Shown piece after piece: positions 53,562 through 62,950 of a stretch of DNA of 64,000 nt. The position numbers and the translations under genes are program-made. Position 1 is the stretch's first letter; the number at the start of each line of letters is the position of its first letter. Where the stretch lies: positions 2,932,501 through 2,996,500 of the forward strand of contig NC_019676.1 of the NCBI RefSeq assembly GCF_000316625.1. Direction: 5' to 3'. Origin of the DNA: Nostoc sp. PCC 7107. GTDB taxonomy: Bacteria > Cyanobacteriota > Cyanobacteriia > Cyanobacteriales > Nostocaceae. The notes under the pieces were generated by a model. The model saw nothing but the letters and a program-made list of their open reading frames with translations, was not told the DNA's origin and did not search any database.

Positions 53562-54467
53562 TTGGCAACTGAATCAGAAAATACACCACAATCTGTTAAT
53601 CTTACACCTTACTACACTCAAAATTACGGCTCAATTTATTTAGGCGATACTCTGCAACTAATTAAGTTTTTGCCAGACAGCAGTGTTAACTTAATTTTGA
53701 CGTCGCCGCCGTTTGCTTTGACTCGCAAAAAAGAATATGGCAATGAGAGTGCAGAAAATTATATTGAGTGGTTTCTACCTTTTGCGTCGGAATTCAAAAG
53801 AGTACTGGCAGATGATGGCTCATTTGTTTTAGATTTAGGTGGTGCTTATCTTCCTGGGAATCCTGTACGGAGTCTTTATCAATACGAATTGTTGCTGAGA
53901 TTGTGTAAGGAAGTCGGCTTTTTTTTAGCGCAAGAATTTTACCATTACAACCCAGCGAGACTACCTACCCCCGCTGAGTGGGTGACAATTAGAAGAATTC
54001 GGGTAAAAGATGCGGTTAATGTTGTTTGGTGGTTATCAAAAACACCAAATCCTAAAGCAGACAATCGCAAAGTTTTAAAGCCTTATAGCCAGAGTATGCA
54101 GCGATTACTCAAAAATGGTTATACAGCTAAAATACGTCCCAGTGGACATGAAATTTCGGATAAATTTCAAAAAGATAATCAAGGTGCAATTCCACCAAAT
54201 TTATTAGAAATTCCTAACACAGAGTCAAATAGTCTTTATTTACGTCGCTGTAAAGCTGGAGGAATTCAGCCCCATCCGGCACGGTTCCCTCAGGGGTTTG
54301 CTGAATTTTTCATCAAGTTTTTAACTGATGAAGGAGATATGGTTTTAGATCCATTTGCTGGTTCCAACACAACTGGTTTTGTAGCTGAGACTTTAAAACG
54401 CCAATGGATTTCTTTGGAAATTAATCAGGATTATGTTGTGGGGAGTCGTTTTCGGTTTGTTGAGTAG
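53562..54467 (+). CDS. Orphan DNA methyltransferase, likely N4-cytosine, beta class
   Basis: A 301-residue DNA methyltransferase. The catalytic motif IV LTSPPFALTRKKEYGN at about residues 48-63 precedes the SAM motif DPFAGSNTTGFVAE near residue 266, the order of the beta group. The SPPF form is typical of N4-cytosine enzymes, and this motif closely resembles that of PvuII-type (CAGCTG) methylases; specificity is thus a guess. No restriction gene is adjacent, so it looks like a solitary enzyme. Start TTG at 53562 is uncertain. Confidence 0.85.
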   Translation: MATESENTPQSVNLTPYYTQNYGSIYLGDTLQLIKFLPDSSVNLILTSPPFALTRKKEYGNESAENYIEWFLPFASEFKRVLADDGSFVLDLGGAYLPGNPVRSLYQYELLLRLCKEVGFFLAQEFYHYNPARLPTPAEWVTIRRIRVKDAVNVVWWLSKTPNPKADNRKVLKPYSQSMQRLLKNGYTAKIRPSGHEISDKFQKDNQGAIPPNLLEIPNTESNSLYLRRCKAGGIQPHPARFPQGFAEFFIKFLTDEGDMVLDPFAGSNTTGFVAETLKRQWISLEINQDYVVGSRFRFVE

Positions 54468-54509
54468 CCAAATCTATTGAGAGTTAAGTTAAAACTTATT
54501 AATTTTTAC

Positions 54510-54722
54510 TTAAATCTCTCCATCTACTTGCATTTTATGAACCTGATCTGCCAGTTCTTGACGGTTTTGATCGTCAAGCTTATCGATCGCTAACATCCCC
54601 ATGAGGATGACTTCTTTGAGAGTTAAACGAGTTGAATGTGCCTGTTTTTGCACAATCTCCTTAATAATCGGACTAACACCGATCGCTGTACTAGCTCTAG
54701 CCACAGAACAAATATATAACAT
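54510..54722 (-). CDS. Possible small protein, about 64-70 aa
   Basis: An open frame convergent to the methyltransferase gene. The sequence is helical and coherent (SPIIKEIVQKQAHS, LTLKEVILMGMLAIDKLDD, QELADQVHKMQVDG). The first codon may be the ATG at 54722 or a GTG six codons later (giving MARASTAIG). I do not recognise it, and coding is not certain. Confidence 0.42.
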   Translation of the reverse strand: MLYICSVARASTAIGVSPIIKEIVQKQAHSTRLTLKEVILMGMLAIDKLDDQNRQELADQVHKMQVDGEI

Positions 54723-55376
54723 TCAAGACACCGCCTAAATCTTAGCATTTCCCTCTAAGTTGTTCTATATATCTGTTATTCGATTTAACTTGACCCAAAA
54801 GAATAATTACTTATTTAAACGTAACTCCGCTATTTTAAATAGGTTTTACCTTTATTTTTAGCTGTATTTGCAGCCCGTTTTTAAATTTATAAGTATATAT
54901 TTATTTGTGGCTAAATTTTTAACTCAGTATAAAAATGGCGATCGCTGGCAAAACCTCTAACAGCCTGATTAAATACATCTCCCTGAAGAAACACTTAGGC
55001 AGAATACTTTCATCCAGTAATATGATCAACTTACGTGTATTTAATTACGTTAAAATATTGATATACTTAGATAAAACATCGTAAGCTACAGTAAATATAT
55101 TGACTAATTAAGTCACAATATAAAGTATCTGCAAAAAGCTAACATAATCAATTAACTATTTTCTAGAAGCCCTGTAATGCTGTGGTAAAGTCATTGCAAT
55201 TACTCAGAAACTTCTGTTTTTAGAAAAAGTTGCGTTAAAGAGATTATGAATTCCAAATGTAATCTTGTTAAACTGCTTTACAGTACTACTCAGTGTAAAT
55301 AAAAATAATAACTTAACCGAGAGAAATTCATCCTGAATACAGGTAACAAATGCTGTCATAAGGGAAAGTACTAAGT
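54723..55376. other. AT-rich spacer
   Basis: About 650 bases, strongly AT-rich, with one HIP1 site near 54940. No reading frame or stable hairpin stands out. It probably holds the promoter of the SGNH hydrolase gene. Confidence 0.4.
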
Positions 55377-56537
55377 ATGGGGAGATACAAAGCGATGAGG
55401 CACAATTATCTGTTGGCAATGGGCTTGTTAACAGGATTGGCAATACCAGCATCGACGTTTCCACCTCTGTCAAACATATTGCCAGTAAATTCTAGTTACC
55501 TGTGGAATTCAAAACATCATTCGCTGTTAACAGTAGATCAAAAAAATCCTACCAGTATTGATACATTATTACCAGAATTTCGCTACCAAGTTTTACAAAA
55601 TATAAAAAATTCGCACTCAAAACTGAGTGAAAAAACTATTCCCAGTGTTGATATTTCATCAGAAAATTCGCCGTTGATAGTTGAGGCTAACAATGTCTCC
55701 AGTCTTGATGAATCTTTACCAGCAATTAGTGAACCAGGATTTTTAGCACCGATAGAATCGCTATTTAATCGTAGCTCTCAATCACCAAATCTGCCGCTAA
55801 CCTCTGGTTATCAACTGTATTATCAAAGACTAGCAGCTTTGAAAACTGGTCAAATTTATACACGTAGATATGATGATTCCCCATCTTTTGCCGAGTCGAA
55901 TAAACAGCGCCAATTAACTTATGAAGATTGGAAAAGTTTATTAGCTTTAGAAGCTAAAGCTGTTACCAAGGGTCAAGGTAACAATCATCTAAGTATTATG
56001 GTTGGGGATTCTTTAAGTTTGTGGTTTCCCCCGGAAAAACTCCCAAGTGGTAAACTCTGGTTAAATCAAGGTATATCTGGCGATACATCGAGTGGAATTT
56101 TAAAAAGATTGACAGCTTTTTCAGCCACCAGACCAGAAATTATTTACATCATGGCGGGGATTAATGATTTACGCAAAGGGGTAAAAGATGAAACTATTCT
56201 GCAAAATCACCGCCAGATTATTCGCCGTTTGCGAAAGGAACACCCAAAAACGCAGATAATTGTGCAATCAATTTTGCCGACAAACTTACCAACAATTTCT
56301 AATAGCAGAATTCGTCGGCTGAATTTTCAACTTTCTCTAATTGTTAAACAAGAGGGAGCTAATTATTTAAATATTCATGATTGGTTTACGGATTTTGAAG
56401 GCAATTTACGTTTAGAGTTAACCACAGATGGGTTACATCTTTCCCAAGAGGGGTATGATGTTTGGCGCTCGGCACTAGAACAAGTCGAGTATAGGCTGAC
56501 TCAGCGCGAATATGATAGGTTGCGATCGCAGTTTTAA
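55377..56537 (+). CDS. SGNH/GDSL-family hydrolase
   Basis: A 386-residue exported protein. A hydrophobic N-terminus (YLLAMGLLTGLAIPASTF) serves as signal or anchor, followed by a low-complexity region to about 200. The SGNH domain shows block I MVGDSLSLW (Ser), block II with NQGISGDT (Gly), block III AGINDLRKG (Asn) and block V TTDGLHLSQEGYDVW (Asp, His). Substrate may be an acylated sugar or lipid. It is followed five bases later by a DUF4864 gene. An alternative ATG exists at 55395. Confidence 0.88.
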   Translation: MGRYKAMRHNYLLAMGLLTGLAIPASTFPPLSNILPVNSSYLWNSKHHSLLTVDQKNPTSIDTLLPEFRYQVLQNIKNSHSKLSEKTIPSVDISSENSPLIVEANNVSSLDESLPAISEPGFLAPIESLFNRSSQSPNLPLTSGYQLYYQRLAALKTGQIYTRRYDDSPSFAESNKQRQLTYEDWKSLLALEAKAVTKGQGNNHLSIMVGDSLSLWFPPEKLPSGKLWLNQGISGDTSSGILKRLTAFSATRPEIIYIMAGINDLRKGVKDETILQNHRQIIRRLRKEHPKTQIIVQSILPTNLPTISNSRIRRLNFQLSLIVKQEGANYLNIHDWFTDFEGNLRLELTTDGLHLSQEGYDVWRSALEQVEYRLTQREYDRLRSQF

Positions 56538-56542
56538 AATGT

Positions 56543-56905
56543 ATGGAAATTAATGATAGTGATACTATTGCCATCCGTGCTGTAATTGAAAGCCAATTAG
56601 CAGCTTTTCAAAAAGATGATGCTCAAACGGCTTTTACTTTCGCTAGTCCAGGAATTCAAGCACAATTTCCAACCCCAGAAAGCTTTATGCGGATGGTAAT
56701 GCTAAATTACCCGGCGGTCTACCGTCCTCGCTCAGTTGTTTTTGAAAAAATTACTACTATTCAAGACAATATTACTCAGCCTGTGTTGTTGCTGAGTCCT
56801 CATGGTGTACCGTTGAGGGCATTATATTTTATGGAACAGCAACTTGATGATATTTGGAGAATCAACGGTTGCATTTTAGTATCGGTAGAAGCGGAAATTA
56901 TTTAA
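56543..56905 (+). CDS. DUF4864 family protein
   Basis: A 120-residue protein with the DUF4864 pattern: IRAVIESQLAAFQKDDAQTAFTFASPGIQAQF, split as AIRAVIESQ and AFTFASPGIQ, then the C-terminal DDIWRINGC. The fold is probably NTF2-like. It begins five bases after the SGNH gene and is likely cotranscribed with it. Role unknown. Confidence 0.8.
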   Translation: MEINDSDTIAIRAVIESQLAAFQKDDAQTAFTFASPGIQAQFPTPESFMRMVMLNYPAVYRPRSVVFEKITTIQDNITQPVLLLSPHGVPLRALYFMEQQLDDIWRINGCILVSVEAEII

Positions 56906-56949
56906 TGTCAGTAAACAGTAATCAGTTAAACATCAAAAGTGTTTGTAAG

Positions 56950-57783
56950 TTAAATCTGATTTGTAACTTTTAAATTCGGGTGTAAAACTTGATTTAACTT
57001 GCCACTGCGATAACCTTCTAAGTCGAGAGTGACGTAAATAAAGCCAAATTCTTGAAATGCAAAAACCAGAATTGGTAGATCAATTGCTAAAACAAAATCT
57101 TTGATTTTTTCTGGCGCTAATTCAATACGTGCGGTATCACCTTCAGAACGCACACGCAAATTCTCCCATCCGAGTTTTCGTAGATAAATTTCGGCTCTAC
57201 CAACTCGTTGCAATTTAGCTACTGTAATTTCCTCACCGTAAGGAAAGCGGGAACTTAAGCAAGGTTGAGCAGGTTTGTCCCACCAAGGTAAACCAAGCTG
57301 TTGTGAGAGTTGGCGGACTTCTAATTTTGACACACCAATTTCTGCTAAAGGCGATCGCGCACCTCGTTCTTTGGCGGCTTGAATTCCAGGACGATAATCG
57401 TGTAAGTCATCAGCATTCACCCCATCTACTACGTAGGGATAGCCGAACTGGACAGCTAAGGGTTTGAGGGTATCGTGCAATTCACTTTTACAAAAATAGC
57501 AGCGGTTGACAGGATTTGCTGTGTAATGAGGGTTTTCCATCTCGTGTGTCTGGACAATTTGATGGGAAATCCCAATGGTAGCGGCTTGAATTTTTGCGTC
57601 TTCTAATTCTTCTGGTAACAGCGAAGGCGAAACAGCTGTTACAGCCATTGCGCGATCGCCTAAGACATCATAAGCAATCTTGGCAACCAAAGTGCTATCC
57701 ACACCACCAGAATAGGCAATTAAGGCGCATTCCATTTCACCAAATAAAGCTTTGAGTTGATCTAGTTTTTCAGTTAATCTCAT
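56950..57783 (-). CDS. larE: LarE-type sulfur transferase
   Basis: LarE is a PP-loop ATPase that gives a sulfur from its own cysteine to the pyridinium cofactor of nickel-pincer lactate racemase. The 277-residue protein has the ATP motif SGGVDS (25-30), a CYFC pair (C95, C98) and the key cysteine C175 in PAQPCLSSRFPYG. No larA, larB or larC is seen nearby. A general cysteine-sulfur transfer role is possible in cyanobacteria. Confidence 0.9.
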   Translation of the reverse strand: MRLTEKLDQLKALFGEMECALIAYSGGVDSTLVAKIAYDVLGDRAMAVTAVSPSLLPEELEDAKIQAATIGISHQIVQTHEMENPHYTANPVNRCYFCKSELHDTLKPLAVQFGYPYVVDGVNADDLHDYRPGIQAAKERGARSPLAEIGVSKLEVRQLSQQLGLPWWDKPAQPCLSSRFPYGEEITVAKLQRVGRAEIYLRKLGWENLRVRSEGDTARIELAPEKIKDFVLAIDLPILVFAFQEFGFIYVTLDLEGYRSGKLNQVLHPNLKVTNQI

Positions 57784-57854
57784 TTTGAATCCCTGACAAA
57801 ATCTTTACATTTATCCACAAACTCCATTTTAGAGGTGTCAAGAAAATCTGTGTT

Positions 57855-59663
57855 TTAGCTATTCTCAGTTTCTGACTCTTGGAGTGGTAATTTAATATAC
57901 TTAGCTACTAGAGCCGACAAAAGTGGTAAATCCAGAGGTTTTGAGATGTATTCATTTACTCCAGCTGCTATACAAGCTTCGCGATCTCCTTTCATCGCCA
58001 TTGCAGTTTGAGCAATTACCGGAATCATTTGATATTCAGGCTGCTGTCGTAGTTGCTGCACTACCTTCAGTCCATTTTCATCTGGTAACTGAATATCAAT
58101 TAAAATTAGTCCTGGTTTTTGTTGTGAAAGAATCGCCCTCATTTCTGTAGCATTTTTAATCCAAGTTACGTGATAACCCAACCTCTCCAGGAAAGTTTGC
58201 ATCAACTTACCATTAGGTAGATCATCTTCCACTAACAAAATGCTGAAGTTAGAACTAGGAATGACATCCAAAGATACAGGTGTAATATCTTCTGCATCTA
58301 CTTGAGCTTGCCTATTTTCCTCAACTTCTGTGACTGGTCTAACAGGAAGGATAATAGTAAAACGCGAACCACAGTTAACATCCGATTTTACTTCCACAGA
58401 ACCGCCATGAATTTCTGCGAGTTTCTTAGTCACAACTAAACCCAAGCCTGTGCCTTCATCACGAGTAGTTACAGAGTTAGCAATCTGAAAATAAGGTTGA
58501 AAAAGCTGCGCTTGGTCTGTTTTGGAAATCCCAATCCCTGTATCCCAAACTGTGAAACTGACAAATTCACCTTGAGGTACAACTTGTAAACCCACTTCAC
58601 CATTACAAGTAAACTTAACGGCATTGAATAGCAAATTTAATAGCATTTGCTTGAGCCGTAAGGGGTCAGCAATTAAAGTTTTAACTGTAGAGTCTAGTTC
58701 TAATTGCAGTTTTAGACCTTTGTTAGCAGCTTTTTCTTTGACTAATGCTAAAACATTACGACATACTTCTGGTACATTTATTTCTTCTTGTTGTACTTCT
58801 AACTGATTGGCTTCAATTTTGGAGAGGTCTAAAATGTCATTAATCAGTGCTAACAAGTGTTTGCCACTAGACTGAATGATATTTAAATATTCTTGATGGC
58901 GTTCTCTGGTTGGTTCGTAACCTTGAGCTAACAGTAAATGGGTAAAGCCGATGATAGAACTTAGCGGTGTGCGAATTTCGTGGCTGGTATTAGCCAGAAA
59001 TTGATTTTTGAGTTGATTGGTTTTTTCTAATTCTTGATTAGAACTCCCAATATTTTGAGAGAGTTGCTGCCAAGATTGTATTTGTTTAAGTTGTGTCAGA
59101 GCATCAGCACACTGTTGGGCGACTCTGGTGAATAATTGTGATTTAAGTTGTACTTGTGATGTTGTTAGCAGTTCACGTTGTGCTTTAGCAATAATTAACC
59201 AGCCCATAATGTCAGAATCAATGTTTAAAGGCCAAGCACTAGGCGGTTGCTGATTGGCTAAATGCTGCAAATCTTCAATTTCAATTATCTGCGCCAATTT
59301 CAACCGTAGTTTTTTGCCTTTTTGAGGCATGACTTCTATGACTGGAGATGGAGAAGAAGAAACATAACAAACTTGAGCAAATTTTGTTTGTGGTTGAGGT
59401 AGAGCGATCGCTACTCTACTATTGTTCAAAGCAATATCGAGTTCATCGACCACTGTTTGAAAAATCTCTGCTTCTATAGCTTCTGCCTGTATAGTATACG
59501 CAGAAGCAGAAAGTATGTAATCATTTAGGCGACTTTGCAACTTGTTCAAGCTGCTCTCTAACCATAACTCCGCACGGAGTTGTTGAATTGTTGCCAACAG
59601 TGTTGGCGTTGTATCTACCTGTGAGTTTTGTTCTGGTAAGCTTGAATACTGCTGCATGGTCAA
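57855..59663 (-). CDS. Hybrid sensor histidine kinase
   Basis: A 602-residue hybrid kinase. The N-terminal 200 residues resemble a degenerate GAF domain, followed by a coiled linker, HisKA with H228 in FLANTSHEIRTPLSS, an HATPase with LRLKQMLLNLLFNAVKFT and DTGIGIS, DEGTGLGL, then a C-terminal receiver with LIDIQLPDENG and ISKPLDLP. No transmembrane helix, so it is soluble. Its output is not visible here. Confidence 0.92.
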   Translation of the reverse strand: MTMQQYSSLPEQNSQVDTTPTLLATIQQLRAELWLESSLNKLQSRLNDYILSASAYTIQAEAIEAEIFQTVVDELDIALNNSRVAIALPQPQTKFAQVCYVSSSPSPVIEVMPQKGKKLRLKLAQIIEIEDLQHLANQQPPSAWPLNIDSDIMGWLIIAKAQRELLTTSQVQLKSQLFTRVAQQCADALTQLKQIQSWQQLSQNIGSSNQELEKTNQLKNQFLANTSHEIRTPLSSIIGFTHLLLAQGYEPTRERHQEYLNIIQSSGKHLLALINDILDLSKIEANQLEVQQEEINVPEVCRNVLALVKEKAANKGLKLQLELDSTVKTLIADPLRLKQMLLNLLFNAVKFTCNGEVGLQVVPQGEFVSFTVWDTGIGISKTDQAQLFQPYFQIANSVTTRDEGTGLGLVVTKKLAEIHGGSVEVKSDVNCGSRFTIILPVRPVTEVEENRQAQVDAEDITPVSLDVIPSSNFSILLVEDDLPNGKLMQTFLERLGYHVTWIKNATEMRAILSQQKPGLILIDIQLPDENGLKVVQQLRQQPEYQMIPVIAQTAMAMKGDREACIAAGVNEYISKPLDLPLLSALVAKYIKLPLQESETENS

Positions 59664-59846
59664 CTAGACCGCTGAACAAGTTTAGCCTGGCGCAAAATTG
59701 CGAACAAGATTCTATGTATATTAGCTCACAAATCTTTATTGTTCACAAACTATAACTTTTACTGTTTATGGTAGCAGACGTAACAATATTTTTGAATAAA
59801 TCACCCAAGTCAAATTGATTTAGAGGAACTTATTTCGTTAAAAATC

Positions 59847-60713
59847 ATGGATATACAAGTTATACAACTGATTGTCAATGGTATTGCTTTGGGGAGCATT
59901 ATTGCTCTAGCTGCTGTTGGTCTAACTCTCACCTACGGGATTTTACGGTTATCTAATTTCGCTCATGGTGATTTTCTGACTTTAGGAGCTTATTTGACTT
60001 TGTTGGTAAATGCCGCTGGGGTAAATATCTGGCTATCAATGATTTTGGCAGTAGTAGGAACAGTAGCGGCAATGCTGTTATCAGAGAAGTTGCTGTGGTC
60101 AAAGATGCGCTTGATTCGTGCTACTTCCACAACGCTGATAATTATTTCGATTGGTTTAGCCTTATTCCTCCGCAATGGCATTATTTTGCTTTGGGGAGGC
60201 AAAAACCAAAATTACAATGTTCCTGTAACCTCTGCTTGGGATTTTTTTGGTGTCAAAATTCCCCAAAATCAATTGTTAGTGTTAGGTCTAGCCGTTTTAG
60301 CAATTGTAGGGCTACATTACCTCCTACAAAACACGAAGATTGGTAAAGCAATGCGAGCCGTGGCAGATGATTTAGATTTAGCCAGAGTTTCGGGCATCAA
60401 TGTTGAGCAAGTTATCCTTTGGACTTGGCTGATTGCTGGGACGCTCACATCTTTGGGAGGCAGTATGTACGGTTTAATCACAGCTGTGCGCCCAAATATG
60501 GGATGGTTTTTAATTTTGCCTTTGTTTGCTTCAGTAATTTTAGGTGGAATTGGGAATCCCTATGGAGCGATCGCCGCAGCTTTTATTATTGGTATTGCTC
60601 AGGAAGTTAGCACTATTTGGCTGGGTTCTCAATACAAACAAGGTATTGCCTTGCTGATGATGATTTTGGTGCTGCTCATCCGTCCTAAAGGTTTATTTAA
60701 AGGCACGATTTGA
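59847..60713 (+). CDS. natD: LivH-type permease of a branched-chain/neutral amino acid ABC transporter
   Basis: An ABC permease of the LivH family, 288 residues with about eight membrane segments. Signatures: LTLTYGILRLSNFAHGDFLTLGAY near the N-terminus (split at AHGDF) and the C-terminal SVILGGIGNPYGAIAAAF with RPKGLFKGT. In Anabaena the N-II neutral/acidic amino acid system has NatD as this subunit; the symbol is by analogy. Other subunits are not adjacent, which agrees with the scattered nat genes. Confidence 0.82.
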   Translation: MDIQVIQLIVNGIALGSIIALAAVGLTLTYGILRLSNFAHGDFLTLGAYLTLLVNAAGVNIWLSMILAVVGTVAAMLLSEKLLWSKMRLIRATSTTLIIISIGLALFLRNGIILLWGGKNQNYNVPVTSAWDFFGVKIPQNQLLVLGLAVLAIVGLHYLLQNTKIGKAMRAVADDLDLARVSGINVEQVILWTWLIAGTLTSLGGSMYGLITAVRPNMGWFLILPLFASVILGGIGNPYGAIAAAFIIGIAQEVSTIWLGSQYKQGIALLMMILVLLIRPKGLFKGTI

Positions 60714-60734
60714 GCAGCACCAGCCCACTTCTAA

Positions 60735-60872
60735 TTATTCAATGATGTGGAAATAGTACGCTGCTACCAACAAGTTAAGAGCTAAAAGCAGCAATGCCCA
60801 ACCTGTACGAAATGGGTAGGGGGGTTTTGCTCCACTGTCGGCAACGGGGGAATTTTTGCTTTGAATAGCCAT
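60735..60872 (-). CDS. psaX: Photosystem I subunit PsaX
   Basis: A 45-residue single-helix subunit of photosystem I. Sequence starts MAIQSKNSPVADSGAKP, then PYPFRTGWALLLLALNLLVA and AAYYFHIIE, strongly matching the cyanobacterial PsaX pattern of a polar N-terminus, FRT(F/G)WA and a transmembrane helix ending AAYYF. ATG at 60872 with AGGAG about 8 nt upstream. It lies downstream of lipA on the same strand, after a 160-bp spacer with a dispersed repeat. Confidence 0.9.
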   Translation of the reverse strand: MAIQSKNSPVADSGAKPPYPFRTGWALLLLALNLLVAAYYFHIIE

Positions 60873-61006
60873 AAAGGGTTCTCCTAAATGTCATGACTTT
60901 TTCAGAAATACCAAATAGCTGCACCAATTAGCCACATTCGTTAAAAATATTTGTCTAGCGAGGGAAAAGTGCTGAGTGCTGTAAAGCCCTACGGGCATAG
61001 CTGCGC

Positions 61007-61041
61007 TTAGAGCGGTAGCGGGGCGTTCAGCCCGTGCTGAG
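61007..61041. repeat. Dispersed repeat, copy C
   Basis: TTAGAGCGGTAGCGGGGCG then TTCAGCCCGTGCTGAG, a variant of the repeats at 30691 and 36537; it directly abuts the lipA stop codon at 61042. Confidence 0.75.
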
Positions 61042-61965
61042 TTAAGATTCACACTTCATACTTGTATTTTCTCCTGCATGGTAGGAACTGCGAACCAGCG
61101 GCCCGGAACGGACATGGCTGAATCCCATTTTCCATGCTAGGCTGCCCAGATGCTCAAATTCCTCTGGAGTCCAGTATTTTTGTACTGGCAGATGATCTAA
61201 GGAAGGACGCATATACTGACCAATAGTTAAGCGATCGCATCCGATACTTCTTAAATCTGCCATTGTTTCGAGAACTTCTTCTATTGTCTCTCCATGTCCC
61301 AGCATTAAACCAGATTTCGTGGGAATAGTCGGGTCAATTTCTTTAACTATAGCCAAGACTCGCAGCGAGCGATCGTATTTTGCCCCCCGACGCACTGGGC
61401 CTGTTAACCTTTGTACTGTCTCAATATTGTGATTAAAACAAGTGGGTTTAGCTGCGACAATTATGGTAATTCGTTGACTTTGTAATACCTCTGTTGCACC
61501 TGCGCCACCCCAAAAATCAGGTGTTAATACTTCAATCTGGGTTTCTGGGTTTAACTGCCTGATAGTTGCCATTGTTTTGACAAAGTGTCCAGCGCCTTGG
61601 TCTGGCAAGTCATCTCGTGCCACAGAAGTCAGAACTACATAACGTAATCCTAAAAGTTGTACTGCCTCTGCTACCTTTTGTGGTTCTTCTGAGTCAAGAG
61701 TCATTGGTGCATGACCTTTATCAACTTGACAAAAAGCACAAGCACGAGTGCAGATTGACCCCATTAGTAAGAAAGTCGCCGTTTTTTGGGCATAGCACTC
61801 TCCTCGATTAGGGCAACGTCCTTCTTCACAGATGGTATGGATTTGGCGCTGCTTAATAATGCGTTGAACGGTGGAAATTTCGCTGGCTTTGCCAATAGGG
61901 CGACGTAACCAGCTAGGCATGGCTATAATTTCTGACTTAAATTGGCCTGGTTGTAACGAAGTCAT
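61042..61965 (-). CDS. lipA: Lipoyl synthase
   Basis: A radical SAM enzyme that inserts two sulfurs into octanoyl groups on lipoyl domains. Auxiliary cluster cysteines are C46, C51, C57 ([13 protein letters not shown]); the SAM cluster cysteines are C72, C76, C79 (CTRACAFC). Conserved [12 protein letters not shown] and GLMLGHGET follow. 307 residues, as in other LipA. Cyanobacteria often have two copies; the psaX neighbour is typical. Confidence 0.95.
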   Translation of the reverse strand: MTSLQPGQFKSEIIAMPSWLRRPIGKASEISTVQRIIKQRQIHTICEEGRCPNRGECYAQKTATFLLMGSICTRACAFCQVDKGHAPMTLDSEEPQKVAEAVQLLGLRYVVLTSVARDDLPDQGAGHFVKTMATIRQLNPETQIEVLTPDFWGGAGATEVLQSQRITIIVAAKPTCFNHNIETVQRLTGPVRRGAKYDRSLRVLAIVKEIDPTIPTKSGLMLGHGETIEEVLETMADLRSIGCDRLTIGQYMRPSLDHLPVQKYWTPEEFEHLGSLAWKMGFSHVRSGPLVRSSYHAGENTSMKCES

Positions 61966-62299
61966 AAATTCTAGGTAAATTCAAAAATAAGGTGACGTAG
62001 GTTTTTCTACGTTCAGGCTGGTTTTTCCGGGTTTTATTCACCGATAATCTCACATCTCTGAATTTTTCGTCTCACTGCTTCAGTTCTATACATAAACCAA
62101 ATTTCAAAGTTTAAATATCACCATGACGTAAACTACTTCAACTAAGGGAGGAAGTTTTATAAAACACTGCTAACAAAGCTATTTATACCGAAATATACTA
62201 TCCCCCAATCCATAAAAAATTTAGATATAGTGGGATGACTCTCAAGGTCAAGCGGCATAGCCGTGATTAAACTTAAAGTTTCTGTTAGAGAAATCAGTC
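61966..62299. other. Spacer between lipA and the receiver gene
   Basis: About 330 bases between divergent genes. A small inverted repeat GACGTAGG/CTACGTTC occurs near 61993-62012. Nothing else stands out. Confidence 0.35.
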
Positions 62300-62950
62300 G
62301 TGGCCAGTAACAAAATTTTAGTGATCGATGACACTACCGTTGTCAGGGTAAAAGTACGAGAAATGTTACCTCCAGGTAACTTTGAGGTATTGGAAGCTAA
62401 AGATGGGGTGGAAGGACTCAATTTTATTCGTCAAGAAAAACTCAGCTTGATCATGTTAGATTTCCTCCTACCAAAAATGAGTGGTTGGGAAGTTTTTCAA
62501 CAAATTCAAGCCCATCCTGATTTAAGAAAGATTCCCTTAGTGATCATGTCTGGTCGTAAGGAAGAAGTTACCGAAAAAATCCCGGAACCATTTGAATACT
62601 TTGATTTTCTGGGGAAACCATTTGATAAAAAGCAATTGATTGATGCAATTAAATCAGCTATGGCTAAGGCCAAGCTACCGCGTCAAGAACCAGCTTTAGT
62701 GGGAGCCGTTGCCGCTAAAAATGGTGTTAATACAAGTGTAGCTAGTACAAGTGCGATCGCTGATCATGACACAATAGCTACAGTTAATGTTAACAACTCT
62801 CCTTTACCGACCACATCTAATGTTGGAACAGCTTCCTTAGCAGAAATTCAAGCTCTGAATGAGAAAATCGTTCAAATGCAAGCTGAAATAGATGGCTTGA
62901 AAAAGCAGTTAACTCAGGTAGTGACCTTTATTAAACAGAAAATTAAGTAA
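62300..62950 (+). CDS. Response regulator with coiled-coil tail
   Basis: A 216-residue receiver protein. Acid pair in LVIDDTTVVR, phospho-acceptor D54 (IMLDFLLPKMSG) and lysine in LGKPFD are present. After residue 125 comes a low-complexity Ala/Thr/Asn linker, then a short coiled coil (AEIQALNEKIVQMQAEIDGLKK). There is no DNA-binding or enzymatic domain; it may act by protein contact. Start is a GTG at 62300. A terminator hairpin follows at 63121. Confidence 0.88.
   Translation: MASNKILVIDDTTVVRVKVREMLPPGNFEVLEAKDGVEGLNFIRQEKLSLIMLDFLLPKMSGWEVFQQIQAHPDLRKIPLVIMSGRKEEVTEKIPEPFEYFDFLGKPFDKKQLIDAIKSAMAKAKLPRQEPALVGAVAAKNGVNTSVASTSAIADHDTIATVNVNNSPLPTTSNVGTASLAEIQALNEKIVQMQAEIDGLKKQLTQVVTFIKQKIK

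Noticed and set aside
53562-54467. Complete restriction-modification system
   Set aside because: Only the methyltransferase is recognisable; neither neighbour shows nuclease motifs.
55204-55473. Minus-strand frame of 89 codons at the start of the SGNH gene
   Set aside because: It overlaps the SGNH hydrolase start and its spacer, and has no ribosome site or family motif.
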